This document shows positions 15,872 to 24,717 of a DNA stretch of 25,868 nt, piece by piece. A program made the position numbers and the translations under genes. The stretch is from assembly GCA_027063105.1 (NCBI GenBank), contig JAMOSL010000188.1:1-25868 (forward strand). Reading direction: 5' to 3'. This stretch comes from Campylobacteraceae bacterium (GTDB lineage: Bacteria; Campylobacterota; Campylobacteria; Campylobacterales; Sulfurovaceae). The notes under the pieces are model-generated. The model was not told the DNA's origin and ran no database searches. It saw nothing but the letters and a program-made list of their open reading frames with translations. The stretch's first letter is position 1. Each line of letters starts with the position of its first letter.

Positions 15872-18427
15872 TTATAAATTAGATTCTATATATTTTAGGG
15901 CTTCTATTTTAGCTGTTTCTATTTTAGATGCATCTTTTCCTCCAGCTTGTGCAAAATCAGGTCGTCCACCACCACCACCACCAAGTATAGGCGCTATCTC
16001 TTTTATCCAATTTCCTGCCTTGATAGAGGTCTCTTTTGAACCACAAGCTATCATAACTTTATTTCCTTTCTTCTGAAAAAGCATAATAGCAATTTTTTTG
16101 TATTTATTTTTAGCCTCATCAATAAACTCTTTGATATCTCCTGCTTCAACCTCATCAATAATAACCATAATATCACCTATTTGAATAGTTGACAAATCTT
16201 TTTTAGTTGAACTTAGAGCTGTTTTAAGTTCTAATTTAAGAGTTTTTATATCATCTTTTAATCTATTGATACCTGCTATAGGATTTGGATTTTTGAGTTC
16301 AGATTTTATATTATTCAATTCATTTCTTAGCGTTATTACTGCATTAATTGCACTATTTCCACAGATTGCTTCAATCCTTCTAACTCCTGCACTTACTCCA
16401 CTCTCTTTACTTATCATAAATAGACCAATTTGAGCTGTATTTGTTATATGTGTACCACCACAAAGTTCTATAGAACTATCGCCCATACTAACTACTCTAA
16501 CGCTACTCCCATATTTTTCACCAAATAGAGCTATTGCTCCACTATTTTTAGCTTCATCTATGCTCATTATTTTTGTTATGCTTGGGATAGCTCTACTAAT
16601 TTTATCATTTACCCATGCTTCAATTTTAATTATCTCTTCATTTGTCATAGCTTTTGGATGTGAAAAGTCAAAACGAAGTCGTTTATCATCATTTAGTGAA
16701 CCAGCTTGAGCAATATGTTCTCCTAGAATTTCTCGAAGTCCTGCATGTAGAAGATGAGTTGCTGAATGGTGTTTTTCTATTTCTATTCTGTTGTTATCAA
16801 CTTTAGACTCAACTTTATCTCCAACTTCCAGAATTCCTTCAAATTGAGATAGATTTAAATCTATAAATTTTTGAGTATTTAAAATATTAATCTTTTGATT
16901 AGACTTTAAAAGTTCTCCACAATCTCCTACTTGTCCACCAGATTCTGCATAAAATGGTGTATTATCTAATAAAACCCAACCTTTACCATTTATCTTATTA
17001 ACTATTTTAAAGTTATTATCTAAAATAGCTAAGACATTACTTATAGTATCTTGTGTTTCATATCCAATAAATTTGTTAATTCCAAATTTTTCTTTTATTA
17101 GTTTGAAATCTCCACTAGTAGAAGCATCACCTGTTCCTTTCCAATTTGCTTTTGATTGAGCTTTTTGAACTTGCATTTTACTATTAAATGCTTCTATATC
17201 CAGTTCTATATTTTTTTCTCTTAACATATCTTGGGTAAGGTCTAGTGGGAAGCCAAATGTATCATATAGTTTAAATGCTACCTCTCCATTGAATATATCT
17301 GTAGTATTTTCTAATTCATCATTAAAAAGTTTTATTCCAGCATCAATAGTATCAAAAAATCTCTCCTCTTCTAGCTTCATAGATGTTTTAATGCTCTCTG
17401 CCTTATTAGCTAGATAGTCATATTGAGCTCCCATAACTTCTACTAGAGTATCTACAAGTTTGAACATAAAAGGCTCTCTTAATCCCAAAAGGTATCCGTG
17501 GCGAATTGCTCTTCTCATGATTCTTCTTAAAACATACCCTCTGCCCTCTTTATCAAAGTTAACACCTTGAGCTAAAAGGAAAGAACAAGAACGAAGATGG
17601 TCAGCAATTACACGGTAACTTGCACTATTATCTGCTTTAAAATTATAAGGAGTTCCAACCATATCACCAATTTTATTTAGAAAGGGCATAAATATAGAAG
17701 AGTGATAATTATTATTTTCCCCCTCTTTTATTGCTATAACTCTCTCTAATCCCATGCCTGTATCTATACTTGGTTTAGCTAAAGATATAAGCTTTCCACT
17801 CTTGTCTCTATCATATTGCATAAATACTAAGTTCCAAATTTCTAAAAATCTATCACCTTCTCCACCCATTTTATCTTCAGGTGAATTGAAATCTTTTTTT
17901 CCTTGGTCATAAAAAATTTCGCTACAAGGTCCGCAAGGTCCAGTATCTCCCATTTGCCAGAAGTTATCGGCATCACCAAAACGAATAATTCTATCTTTAC
18001 TTATATGTTTAGACCAGAATATTTCTGCTTCATCATCATTTTCATGTATTGTCACCCACAGTTTATCTATTGGTAGATTCAGATATTTTTTATCAGTAAT
18101 AAATTCCCATGCATAAGCAATAGCATCCTCTTTAAAGTAATCAGCAAAAGAGAAATTTCCTAACATTTCAAAAAGTGTATGGTGTCGTGCTGTATACCCT
18201 ACATTATCAAGGTCATTATGTTTTCCACCAGCTCTTAAGCAAGTTTGAGAACTTGTAGCTCTTGGAGGATTTGGTATAGGTTCATCACCCGTAAAGATAT
18301 TTTTAAATTGCACCATACCAGCATTTGTAAACATAAGTGTAGCATCATCTGGTACAAGTACAGAGCTAGGAATTAATTGGTGTCCTTTACTTTGAAAAAA
18401 GTCTAAAAATTGTTGTCTAATATCCAT
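15872..18427 (-). CDS. alaS: Alanyl-tRNA synthetase
   Basis: AlaRS charges tRNA-Ala and edits mischarged Ser and Gly. The 851 residues cover all four domains. The class II aminoacylation domain starts at the N-terminus (FFQSKGHQLIPSSVLVP, then FTNAGMVQFK and ARHHTLFEMLGNFSF). The tRNA-recognition helices follow. The editing domain has the zinc ligands His554 and His558 (HSATH) and Cys656 and His660 (CGGTH); the 102-residue distance from the first His to the Cys equals that in E. coli AlaRS. The C-Ala domain ends with a Gly-rich loop (GGGGGGRPDFAQAGG). The ATG at 18427 has GAGGG nine bases upstream. It is transcribed away from trmB and precedes the PAS-GGDEF-EAL gene. Confidence 0.97.
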   Translation of the reverse strand: MDIRQQFLDFFQSKGHQLIPSSVLVPDDATLMFTNAGMVQFKNIFTGDEPIPNPPRATSSQTCLRAGGKHNDLDNVGYTARHHTLFEMLGNFSFADYFKEDAIAYAWEFITDKKYLNLPIDKLWVTIHENDDEAEIFWSKHISKDRIIRFGDADNFWQMGDTGPCGPCSEIFYDQGKKDFNSPEDKMGGEGDRFLEIWNLVFMQYDRDKSGKLISLAKPSIDTGMGLERVIAIKEGENNNYHSSIFMPFLNKIGDMVGTPYNFKADNSASYRVIADHLRSCSFLLAQGVNFDKEGRGYVLRRIMRRAIRHGYLLGLREPFMFKLVDTLVEVMGAQYDYLANKAESIKTSMKLEEERFFDTIDAGIKLFNDELENTTDIFNGEVAFKLYDTFGFPLDLTQDMLREKNIELDIEAFNSKMQVQKAQSKANWKGTGDASTSGDFKLIKEKFGINKFIGYETQDTISNVLAILDNNFKIVNKINGKGWVLLDNTPFYAESGGQVGDCGELLKSNQKINILNTQKFIDLNLSQFEGILEVGDKVESKVDNNRIEIEKHHSATHLLHAGLREILGEHIAQAGSLNDDKRLRFDFSHPKAMTNEEIIKIEAWVNDKISRAIPSITKIMSIDEAKNSGAIALFGEKYGSSVRVVSMGDSSIELCGGTHITNTAQIGLFMISKESGVSAGVRRIEAICGNSAINAVITLRNELNNIKSELKNPNPIAGINRLKDDIKTLKLELKTALSSTKKDLSTIQIGDIMVIIDEVEAGDIKEFIDEAKNKYKKIAIMLFQKKGNKVMIACGSKETSIKAGNWIKEIAPILGGGGGGRPDFAQAGGKDASKIETAKIEALKYIESNL

Positions 18428-18458
18428 TTGATAATACCCTCATATTAAAATAATAGTT

Positions 18459-18464
18459 ATTTTA
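18459..18464 (-). promoter_or_regulatory. Promoter -10 for alaS
   Basis: On the minus strand TAAAAT within TTTTAGCTAAAATAA lies 31 bases before the alaS ATG. The AGCTAWAAT context recurs at 22572 and at 24682 (minus), which supports it as the local sigma70-type -10. Confidence 0.55.
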
Positions 18465-18572
18465 GCTAAAATCTGTTTATCTGTAATTTAAAAACAGATA
18501 TTTATTATCTATTTGTTAACTAAGCGTTAATATTAGAAGCTTTTTACTACTTAATGGGTAAAATAATTTGGG

Positions 18573-18578
18573 TATAAT
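18573..18578 (+). promoter_or_regulatory. Promoter -10 for trmB-ftsE-ftsX-envC
   Basis: A perfect TATAAT within TTTGGGTATAATAT sits 31 bases before the trmB ATG at 18610. It overlaps a possible upstream TTG start at 18568, which argues against that start because it would lie upstream of the transcript. Confidence 0.65.
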
Positions 18579-18609
18579 ATTATTAAAAAATCATATTAAG
18601 AAGAAAATA

Positions 18610-19782
18610 ATGCCACATATAAAAATAAAATCATTAGATAAAAAAACTTTAGACAGTATTGTAGATAATTCATCAATTATTCAATTTCGTGCAGACGCAT
18701 CAAATGGTGGAGATTATCTTTTTGGAGTAGAGTTAAATAATGAGAAATTTTTATTACAACTTAAAAGAGATGAACATAACGACATGTTTAAATATGATAA
18801 GGTGACTAGACCTCTTAAAGTAAATATTATTAAAGAGGCTCTAAAAATTTTGTCTGAAGATTTAGATTTAGATGTTATACATAATAATATAAATCAATCT
18901 AATTCAACTCCTCCTTTGTCATCAGAATATTTAAAAAAGATAAAAGATTTTGAAAATATAGAATTTCCTTATGATGAGGTTTCTATTGAAGTTGGGTTTG
19001 GAAGTGGTAGACATTTATTATATCAAGCACAAAAAAGACCAGATACTCTATTTATTGGTATTGAAATACATACTCCATCAGCACAACAAGTTTTAAAACA
19101 GATAGAGCTTCAAAATTTAAAAAATATTTGGGTTGTTAATTATGATGCAAGACTATTTTTAGAGATGATGCCTTCAAATTTATTATCTCAAATATTTGTA
19201 CATTTCCCAGTTCCTTGGGATAAAAAGCCCCACAGACGCGTTATAAGCCCTAGTTTTACAAATGAAGCATTAAGAGTTTTAAGAGTTGATGGTTTATTAG
19301 AACTTAGAACAGATAGCCATAAATATTTTTGGTATAGTCTAGAAACTTTTCTCACTTTACCAAAAGCTCAAGTGGTAATAGATAAAAATAAAGACTTGGA
19401 GATAACAAGTAAATATGAGGCTAGATGGAAAAAACAAGAGAAAAATATATACGAAGTTCATCTCAAGTCAGAAGAGAAATCAGCAGAAAAAGTTTTAAAT
19501 ATATCTTTTAGATTTAATGATATAGGCTATAATAAAGAGATAAAAGATAATCTACCAAATAAGGCTATTATAGAAGATGGTTACTTTGTACATTTTGAGA
19601 GAGTTTATTCTATTTCAGATAGTGCTTTATTGATTAAATGTGCATTTGGTAGTTTTGATAGACCTGAGCATAAGTATATTTTACTTACTAAAAATCTATG
19701 TGAATATTATGCCTCTGTTCCTGTTAAAACCGAGGTAAATTATCAAGCACATAAAAAGATAATGGAGTTTTTAAATGTCTAA
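18610..19782 (+). CDS. trmB: tRNA (guanine-N7)-methyltransferase
   Basis: TrmB makes m7G46 in the tRNA variable loop from S-adenosylmethionine. I chose the ATG at 18610 (390 residues), preceded by AAGAAG, over a TTG at 18568 that overlaps the promoter. The catalytic domain is central: the SAM-binding motif EVGFGSGRHLL is at 127-137, and IGIEIHTPSAQQVL follows. The RNA-binding/catalytic loop is HFPVPWDKKPHRRV (198-211). Most TrmB have FPDPW here; the Asp is Val201, a variant I believe is shared by Campylobacterota. The extra N-terminal (about 120 residues) and C-terminal extensions are also typical of this phylum and of unknown role. The 3' end overlaps ftsE by 8 bases. Confidence 0.93.
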   Translation: MPHIKIKSLDKKTLDSIVDNSSIIQFRADASNGGDYLFGVELNNEKFLLQLKRDEHNDMFKYDKVTRPLKVNIIKEALKILSEDLDLDVIHNNINQSNSTPPLSSEYLKKIKDFENIEFPYDEVSIEVGFGSGRHLLYQAQKRPDTLFIGIEIHTPSAQQVLKQIELQNLKNIWVVNYDARLFLEMMPSNLLSQIFVHFPVPWDKKPHRRVISPSFTNEALRVLRVDGLLELRTDSHKYFWYSLETFLTLPKAQVVIDKNKDLEITSKYEARWKKQEKNIYEVHLKSEEKSAEKVLNISFRFNDIGYNKEIKDNLPNKAIIEDGYFVHFERVYSISDSALLIKCAFGSFDRPEHKYILLTKNLCEYYASVPVKTEVNYQAHKKIMEFLNV

Positions 19783-20449
19783 AAATGTTGTGGTCAGTGC
19801 ATCTAATCTAACGCTATCTTATGGACAGACAGATATTATAAAAGATGCCTCTTTCTCAATAAAAAAGGGTGAGTTTATATTTATTACAGGACCTAGTGGT
19901 AGTGGTAAATCAACTCTTCTTAAATCTCTTTATGGTCAAATAAAGCCAACGGATGGAACTTTAATTGTTGGTGGTTTAGATATGGAGAAAATATCTTACT
20001 CAAAATTACAAGAGCTTCGTACACATTTAGGTATTGTATTTCAAGATTATAAATTAATTAATGAATGGACAGTATCAAAAAATGTTGTTTTACCTCTAAT
20101 TATCGCTGGATATTCTATGGAAGTTCAGATGACTCAAGCTAAAAGATTGCTAAATCATGTAAAGTTATCAGACCATATTGATAAATATCCTTTAGAATTA
20201 AGTGGTGGAGAACAACAGAGAGTAGGAGTTGCAAGAGCTATGTCTAAAAATCCTTTTTTAATTTTAGCAGATGAGCCGACAGGAAATCTTGATGATTATT
20301 CATCTAATGTAATTTGGGATCTAATGGAAAATGCTTGTCAACAGTTAGATACAACAGTTTTAGTTGTAACCCACAGAATACCAGCTGTTTTTAGTATCCC
20401 ATATAGGCACTTCATTATAGAGAATAAGGGTGTTTATGAGGTTCATTAA
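19775..20449 (+). CDS. ftsE: Cell-division ATP-binding protein FtsE
   Basis: FtsE is the ATPase of the FtsEX complex, which activates septal peptidoglycan hydrolysis through a periplasmic partner. The 224-residue ABC subunit has Walker A GPSGSGKST (39-47), Q-loop Gln90 (IVFQDYKL), signature LSGGEQQR (142-149), Walker B ILADEP (163-168) followed by TGNLD, and the switch His200 (VVTHR). The length and the lack of extra domains fit FtsE rather than a LolD-type transporter, and ftsX follows directly. It overlaps trmB by 8 bases and ftsX by 14 bases, so the cluster is translationally coupled. Confidence 0.94.
   Translation: MSKNVVVSASNLTLSYGQTDIIKDASFSIKKGEFIFITGPSGSGKSTLLKSLYGQIKPTDGTLIVGGLDMEKISYSKLQELRTHLGIVFQDYKLINEWTVSKNVVLPLIIAGYSMEVQMTQAKRLLNHVKLSDHIDKYPLELSGGEQQRVGVARAMSKNPFLILADEPTGNLDDYSSNVIWDLMENACQQLDTTVLVVTHRIPAVFSIPYRHFIIENKGVYEVH
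20426..20430 (+). promoter_or_regulatory. Ribosome-binding site that decides the ftsX start
   Basis: AAGGG lies five bases before the ATG at 20436. A GTG at 20430 overlaps this site and so cannot be its start codon. Confidence 0.6.
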
Positions 20450-21248
20450 AAATCATCTTACTTTTATTTTTCCTATGATGGCAATTCTTTTAGGGGTAGA
20501 GTTCTTTTTGGTATTTGATAGAACAACTACAAATTATGAAAAAGAACTAAGAGAGGGCTATTCTATGTTTGTTGTAGCAAGAGAGCCTATAAGTTTAACC
20601 GATTTTATAGAATTAGATTCACATATTAGTGAAAGAGAAGAGGTTGAAAAAGAAGTTCTAGCTAAACAAATTGCTGAAGGAATGACCAAATCTAATAGTG
20701 ATAAAATATTGGAAGCATTACCATATTTTTATAATATTAAATTTAGTAGTTATCTTCATACCTCTACTTTAAAGCACATAAAAGCATATCTTGAAGCTGA
20801 TAATAGAATCAAGAAAGTTGAAACTTTTGGGGATAGTTATGGAGCAAGTTATACTCTTTTTAGTTTTATCAAATTCACATTTAAAGCTTTTGTTACATTT
20901 ATGTCTTTAATTAGTTTAGTTTTGGTTATTAAACAGATGGAAATTTGGAATTATGCACATAAAGAGAGAATGCAAGTTATGGAAACTTTTGGTGCTCCAA
21001 TTATGCTTAGAAGTGGTGTTCTATTCAAGGTGGCAATTATTGATGCTATTATTTCAACGATATTAACAACTAGTATATTTGTATTCTTAAAATATAAATG
21101 GGCAGAAGAGAGTCATATTGATATTTTAATGCATATGCAGAATTTATTGTTCCACCCAATTGACTTTTTAATATTATTGGCTACATCTTTATTAATTGTA
21201 TTTATATCAGTATATCTAGTCGTATTTACCACAAAAGGTAGAGTTTAA
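20436..21248 (+). CDS. ftsX: Cell-division protein FtsX
   Basis: FtsX is the membrane partner of FtsE and passes the ATPase signal to a periplasmic hydrolase activator. From the ATG at 20436 it has 270 residues. Four transmembrane helices are visible at about 8-28, 145-166, 196-218 and 242-264. The large periplasmic loop (about 29-140) between the first two is the region that in other bacteria contacts EnvC or RipC-type partners. The cytoplasmic segment EIWNYAHKERMQVMETFGAP (169-188) is the conserved ATPase-contact region. It overlaps ftsE, and its TAA shares a base with the ATG of the next gene. Confidence 0.92.
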   Translation: MRFIKNHLTFIFPMMAILLGVEFFLVFDRTTTNYEKELREGYSMFVVAREPISLTDFIELDSHISEREEVEKEVLAKQIAEGMTKSNSDKILEALPYFYNIKFSSYLHTSTLKHIKAYLEADNRIKKVETFGDSYGASYTLFSFIKFTFKAFVTFMSLISLVLVIKQMEIWNYAHKERMQVMETFGAPIMLRSGVLFKVAIIDAIISTILTTSIFVFLKYKWAEESHIDILMHMQNLLFHPIDFLILLATSLLIVFISVYLVVFTTKGRV

Positions 21249-22570
21249 TGCTTCATATAGTTATAAAAATTCTGTTTTTATCTATTTTCTCTTTATCTTT
21301 AACTTCTGCCACAACTACAGAAAAAAAGATTAAATCATCCAAACATAATTTGAATAAAAGTGTAGCGATAGAAAAAAAGACAACAACTCAATTAGATAAA
21401 ATTGCTAAAGATATAGAAGATGCTCAAAATGATAATATAGAACTCAATAAAAAATTATCTTTACTAAGCGATGAGTATCATAAAAATGCAAGTTCATATA
21501 ATCAATCTAAAGAGGCATTATCTAAATTTGATAATAACCTCAAAGAAATTAGTAGAGATATAGAAGATAAAAAAGATAAATATATTAATCTTTTAGCTCA
21601 ACAGTTTTCTGTAATTCATGCAATGACACAATCACATGAGGCAAATAGAGAATCCATTATAAAGCAGGAGATGTATAAGTTATATAAAATTCAAAATGAT
21701 CAAGAATTAAAATATCTTCAAGAACAAATTTCAAACTGGAAAAGGCAAAAAAAGGAAATTATAAAAGATAGAATAGTTATAAAACATAAAATAAATAAGT
21801 TAGCTCAACAGAGAAATAAATATAAAAAGAGTAGAACAGATAAGGAGAATATCTTAGATAAACTAGAATCTAATGAAGATAGATATAAAGCAAAATTGCA
21901 AGAGACACTTGATAAACAGAATGCTTTACGTTCAACACTTGCAGATTTAAATATTATTCATAAAAAAGAGTTAGCAGAAGAGAAAAGAAGAATAGAGAAA
22001 CAAAAAGCTAAAATTATAGCAGAGAGAAAAAGAAAAAGATTAGAGAGAAAGAAGAGAAGACTAGCAAGAGAAAAAGCTAGAAAAGCTGGTAAAAAAGTTG
22101 TTTATAATACAAAAAAGAAAAAGAAAAAGAAAAAAAAGAGAAAGAAAAAAAAATATTCATCTAATCGAAATAAAGTATATTCTTATAAAGGTGCAAAAAC
22201 AATATCTCCATTAAAAAGTTCAAGAGTAGTTAAATCATTTGGAAGTTATGTAGACCCAATATATAAAATTAAAATATTTAATGAATCAGTTACACTTAAA
22301 TCATCTCGTGAAAATGCAAAAGTTTTTAATGTTTTAAATGGTAAAGTAGTCTTTGCAGGAGCTAGTAGTATGTTAGGTAAAGTGGTTGTGGTTGCTCATG
22401 GTGGAAGAATGCATACAATATATGCAGGATTATCAAAAATAGCTCCAAACCTTAGAAAAGGTAGTAGAATAAAAAAAGGTTATGTTATTGGAAAAATTTC
22501 AAGAAAATTAATATTTGAAGCTACAAAAAATTCAAAACATATAAACCCTATGAAATTAATTCGTATTTAG
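21248..22570 (+). CDS. EnvC-like murein hydrolase activator with degenerate LytM (M23) domain
   Basis: The 440-residue protein has a signal peptide (about 1-20), long coiled-coil helices (about 25-280), a basic linker with a nearly pure lysine run (289-302) and a C-terminal LytM/M23 domain (about 318-440). Active LytM enzymes use HxxxD and HxH zinc ligands. Here the first region reads YKIKIFNESVTL, the segment equivalent to the YxHL tail is IYAGL (391-395), and the last conserved part is KLIFEATKNS, so catalytic ligands are missing. E. coli EnvC is likewise inactive and activates amidases on command of FtsEX. The ATG overlaps the ftsX stop (TAATG). A role as the FtsX-bound activator is a strong inference. 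Which amidase it activates is unknown. Confidence 0.87.
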   Translation: MLHIVIKILFLSIFSLSLTSATTTEKKIKSSKHNLNKSVAIEKKTTTQLDKIAKDIEDAQNDNIELNKKLSLLSDEYHKNASSYNQSKEALSKFDNNLKEISRDIEDKKDKYINLLAQQFSVIHAMTQSHEANRESIIKQEMYKLYKIQNDQELKYLQEQISNWKRQKKEIIKDRIVIKHKINKLAQQRNKYKKSRTDKENILDKLESNEDRYKAKLQETLDKQNALRSTLADLNIIHKKELAEEKRRIEKQKAKIIAERKRKRLERKKRRLAREKARKAGKKVVYNTKKKKKKKKKRKKKKYSSNRNKVYSYKGAKTISPLKSSRVVKSFGSYVDPIYKIKIFNESVTLKSSRENAKVFNVLNGKVVFAGASSMLGKVVVVAHGGRMHTIYAGLSKIAPNLRKGSRIKKGYVIGKISRKLIFEATKNSKHINPMKLIRI

Positions 22571-22571
22571 C

Positions 22572-22577
22572 TATAAT
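22572..22577 (+). promoter_or_regulatory. Promoter -10 for the gene at 22598
   Basis: A perfect TATAAT in TTTAGCTATAATTTT starts one base after the EnvC-like gene's stop, 20 bases before the next ATG. It implies separate transcription of the following gene with a very short leader. Confidence 0.55.
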
Positions 22578-22597
22578 TTTAATAAAAAGTAGTAAAG

Positions 22598-24010
22598 ATG
22601 AAAAAAGATTTTATAGAGAGATATGATGAGGTAGAAAAGAGTAAAAAACTAAATTTCCTAAAACAACTATTACTAAAAGATAGTGACCTACAAAAACAGT
22701 TTATGGATTTTACAATAAATAAAGCCAATAGTCTAGAATCTATAACTGCTGTAAATATTGATGAACTACGAGATCAACTATGGAGTGAAATATCAGCAAT
22801 TGATGTAGACGATAAGCTTGGTGGTTGTTACTATGACTCTGATGATGAGGGGATGGGAAATACTATTTTAGAACCTATTTTTAATTCTTTTGTAAACAAA
22901 TCTTTAGAATTTATTGATAAAGGTAACTATCTCGATGCTTTTAGGTCAATACTAGCTATTTATGAGTTGAGCATTCTTGAAGAACCTGAAGTAGATGATG
23001 GGGATTATTATGTTTTTGGTGAGGATATTGAGTCATTTATTGAAAATTTTATAGACTCTTCTATCGCTTCATTTAACTCAAGAATGAAAAATAGAGTTCT
23101 CTCTATAGAGATGGTTAACTCATTGACAGCTCTCTTTTATGAAAGATATTTAAAATATTTAGAGAATGCAGATAAGGAAGAAGAGAACTATTTTAATATT
23201 TCTTACTTTAATCTCTTTTTTGAACAGGTGATAGATAATTCTAATAGTGCAAAATATCTATTAGAGAAGCTAAAAGAGTCTAAATTAGATGAGTATGAAG
23301 AGAGTGCCATTATTACTCTTCATTGTGTTGATATAATAGAAGATAATGAGTTATATCTAAAAGTAGCAAATGAGTTTTTTCTTGATAGTAAACAAGTAGC
23401 ACTAAAACTACAAAAAAGATATAAAGAGTTAAATAATAATAGTGAGTTAGCTAGAGTCTCTAATATACTTTTTGAAAAAGAGCAAAACAGCGACTATGCA
23501 CTTTTTATTATAGATAATATTGACAAAGATGAGTCTAAACCTCTATATATTAAAGCTTTAGAGATTTATATAAAAGCTCAACACTCATTTGAACACTATA
23601 AACTACTAAGAGAATATTTTGATAAAGAGAGGATATTAGAGTTTATTGAAGATTTTGCAAAGGGTTATAATAAATTATTTTATATCCAACTTCTAGGAGA
23701 GGAGAGTCAATATAAATCTATTTTAGAGCTTGTTCAAAAAAATAGAGATGACTATAATTTAGCCCAGATGGTTCAACCCATTATCTCCATCTACCCTAAT
23801 GAAGTCTTTGAGATTTTAAAAGCAAGAAGTGATAAAATGGTAGAGAGCAGAGGGAGAAGTTCTTATGCTAAGGCATGTGAGTTACTGCAGTTAGCACTAA
23901 AAATTCCTACAAAAAAAGAGGAGTTAAACTCTTATGTTCGTAAATTATATAACCACCAACCAAGACTACCTGCCCTAATAGATGAGTTAGGTAAAGCAGG
24001 GTTATTGTAG
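22598..24010 (+). CDS. Uncharacterised helical-repeat protein
   Basis: I do not recognise this 470-residue protein. It has no signal peptide or transmembrane segment, is rich in Glu, Asp, Lys and Leu, and appears to be all-helical, like a degenerate TPR or other alpha-solenoid. An acidic, Gly/Asp/Tyr-rich loop lies at about 75-95 (GGCYYDSDDEGMG). The C-terminus (LYNHQPRLPALIDELGKAGL) resembles the ends of proteins that accompany SWIM zinc fingers, but no SWIM CxC...CxH motif is present. The Shine-Dalgarno is weak (AGTAAAG). Its own TATAAT promoter lies directly upstream. It follows the ftsEX-envC module on the same strand, but a functional link is not shown. Probably a cytoplasmic scaffold. 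Confidence 0.8.
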   Translation: MKKDFIERYDEVEKSKKLNFLKQLLLKDSDLQKQFMDFTINKANSLESITAVNIDELRDQLWSEISAIDVDDKLGGCYYDSDDEGMGNTILEPIFNSFVNKSLEFIDKGNYLDAFRSILAIYELSILEEPEVDDGDYYVFGEDIESFIENFIDSSIASFNSRMKNRVLSIEMVNSLTALFYERYLKYLENADKEEENYFNISYFNLFFEQVIDNSNSAKYLLEKLKESKLDEYEESAIITLHCVDIIEDNELYLKVANEFFLDSKQVALKLQKRYKELNNNSELARVSNILFEKEQNSDYALFIIDNIDKDESKPLYIKALEIYIKAQHSFEHYKLLREYFDKERILEFIEDFAKGYNKLFYIQLLGEESQYKSILELVQKNRDDYNLAQMVQPIISIYPNEVFEILKARSDKMVESRGRSSYAKACELLQLALKIPTKKEELNSYVRKLYNHQPRLPALIDELGKAGLL

Positions 24011-24032
24011 CTCTTTAAATCTCTTACTTTAT

Positions 24033-24049
24033 TAGCATTAGCATTACCT
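24033..24049 (+). repeat. Variant copy of the TAGCATTAGCATCACCT repeat
   Basis: TAGCATTAGCATTACCT differs by one base from the core repeat at 24767-24783 and has the same orientation. It lies in the gap between the 3' ends of two convergent genes. The CTGAC extension is missing (CTCAT here). The two direct copies bracket the zinc-ribbon-like gene. Confidence 0.7.
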
Positions 24050-24075
24050 CATATCAATAAGAGTTTTGCAAGATG

Positions 24076-24639
24076 CTATCTCTCAAGCTCATAATTAGAT
24101 AACATCTGTACACCATTTCCCCCACCAACATAGTGCTGAATAACATTAAAATACTCCCTACCACCCTTAGTTCGTCTGTTGGCAATAAAATATAGAACAC
24201 CCAAAACTTTTATAAGTGTCTCCTCTTCTATATTATTATATTCTATTACATCTACCAATAGTTCAAATCCATCTTTAAGTATCTCTGATTGAAAGAGAAA
24301 CTCTTTATCTTTAAAATAGTATTTGTCCATCAATAATTTATAGATATTTAGAGCCAGTTCATCTTTGAGTTTCAAATCATGCTCTTGGTCTATTTTACAT
24401 AAAATACTCTCTATCTCATTGGAGTACCCTTGAAGATCCATACTTGATTCCATATCTTGTGTTGAGTATTTTGGTACAATCGTATATTTTCTTGATTCAA
24501 GAGGTGATTTATAGTGTTCACAGCCTACACACTCTACATCTCTTGTTGTCCCACAACACAAACTACAAACTTTTTGATTCTCTACAAGTTTACAAACTCT
24601 TTTACCTTTTTTTGAGTTACACATTGGACATTTTGCCAT
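24076..24639 (-). CDS. Eight-cysteine zinc-ribbon-like protein of unknown function
   Basis: The 187-residue protein starts with a cysteine cluster: Cys4, Cys7, Cys16, Cys25, Cys28, Cys29, Cys37 and Cys40. The arrangement C-x2-C, then C-x2-CC and C-x2-C suggests two zinc sites within the first 42 residues. The remainder (about 60-170) looks helical, with no recognisable catalytic motif. No signal peptide or membrane segment is seen, so it is probably cytoplasmic. AAGGAA lies before the ATG and a TATAAT -10 is 38 bases upstream. It is convergent with the helical-repeat gene and divergent from the nuclease gene. Short cysteine-rich proteins like this occur in many bacteria without an assigned role. 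It is not evidently an immunity protein. Confidence 0.8.
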   Translation of the reverse strand: MAKCPMCNSKKGKRVCKLVENQKVCSLCCGTTRDVECVGCEHYKSPLESRKYTIVPKYSTQDMESSMDLQGYSNEIESILCKIDQEHDLKLKDELALNIYKLLMDKYYFKDKEFLFQSEILKDGFELLVDVIEYNNIEEETLIKVLGVLYFIANRRTKGGREYFNVIQHYVGGGNGVQMLSNYELER

Positions 24640-24676
24640 GATATTTCCTTTGTTAATAATGATGAATTTTAGGGTA

Positions 24677-24682
24677 ATTATA
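24677..24682 (-). promoter_or_regulatory. Promoter -10 for the zinc-ribbon-like gene
   Basis: On the minus strand TATAAT in TTAAGCTATAATTA lies 38 bases before the ATG at 24639. The AGCTATAAT context matches the element at 22572. Confidence 0.55.
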
Positions 24683-24717
24683 GCTTAATTTATGGTATGT
24701 TAAGTAATTTTATATAA

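Noticed and set aside
15858..16076. 72-codon frame antisense to the alaS 3' end, with a proline run
   Set aside because: The proline run is just the complement of the conserved glycine loop of AlaRS.
18568..18609. Upstream TTG start for trmB adding 14 residues
   Set aside because: The codon overlaps a perfect TATAAT promoter element, and the ATG at 18610 has a better ribosome-binding site.
24021..24063. CTCTTA and TAAGAG with following TTTT as a terminator
   Set aside because: The 6-bp arms are separated by 31 bases, giving a weak structure.
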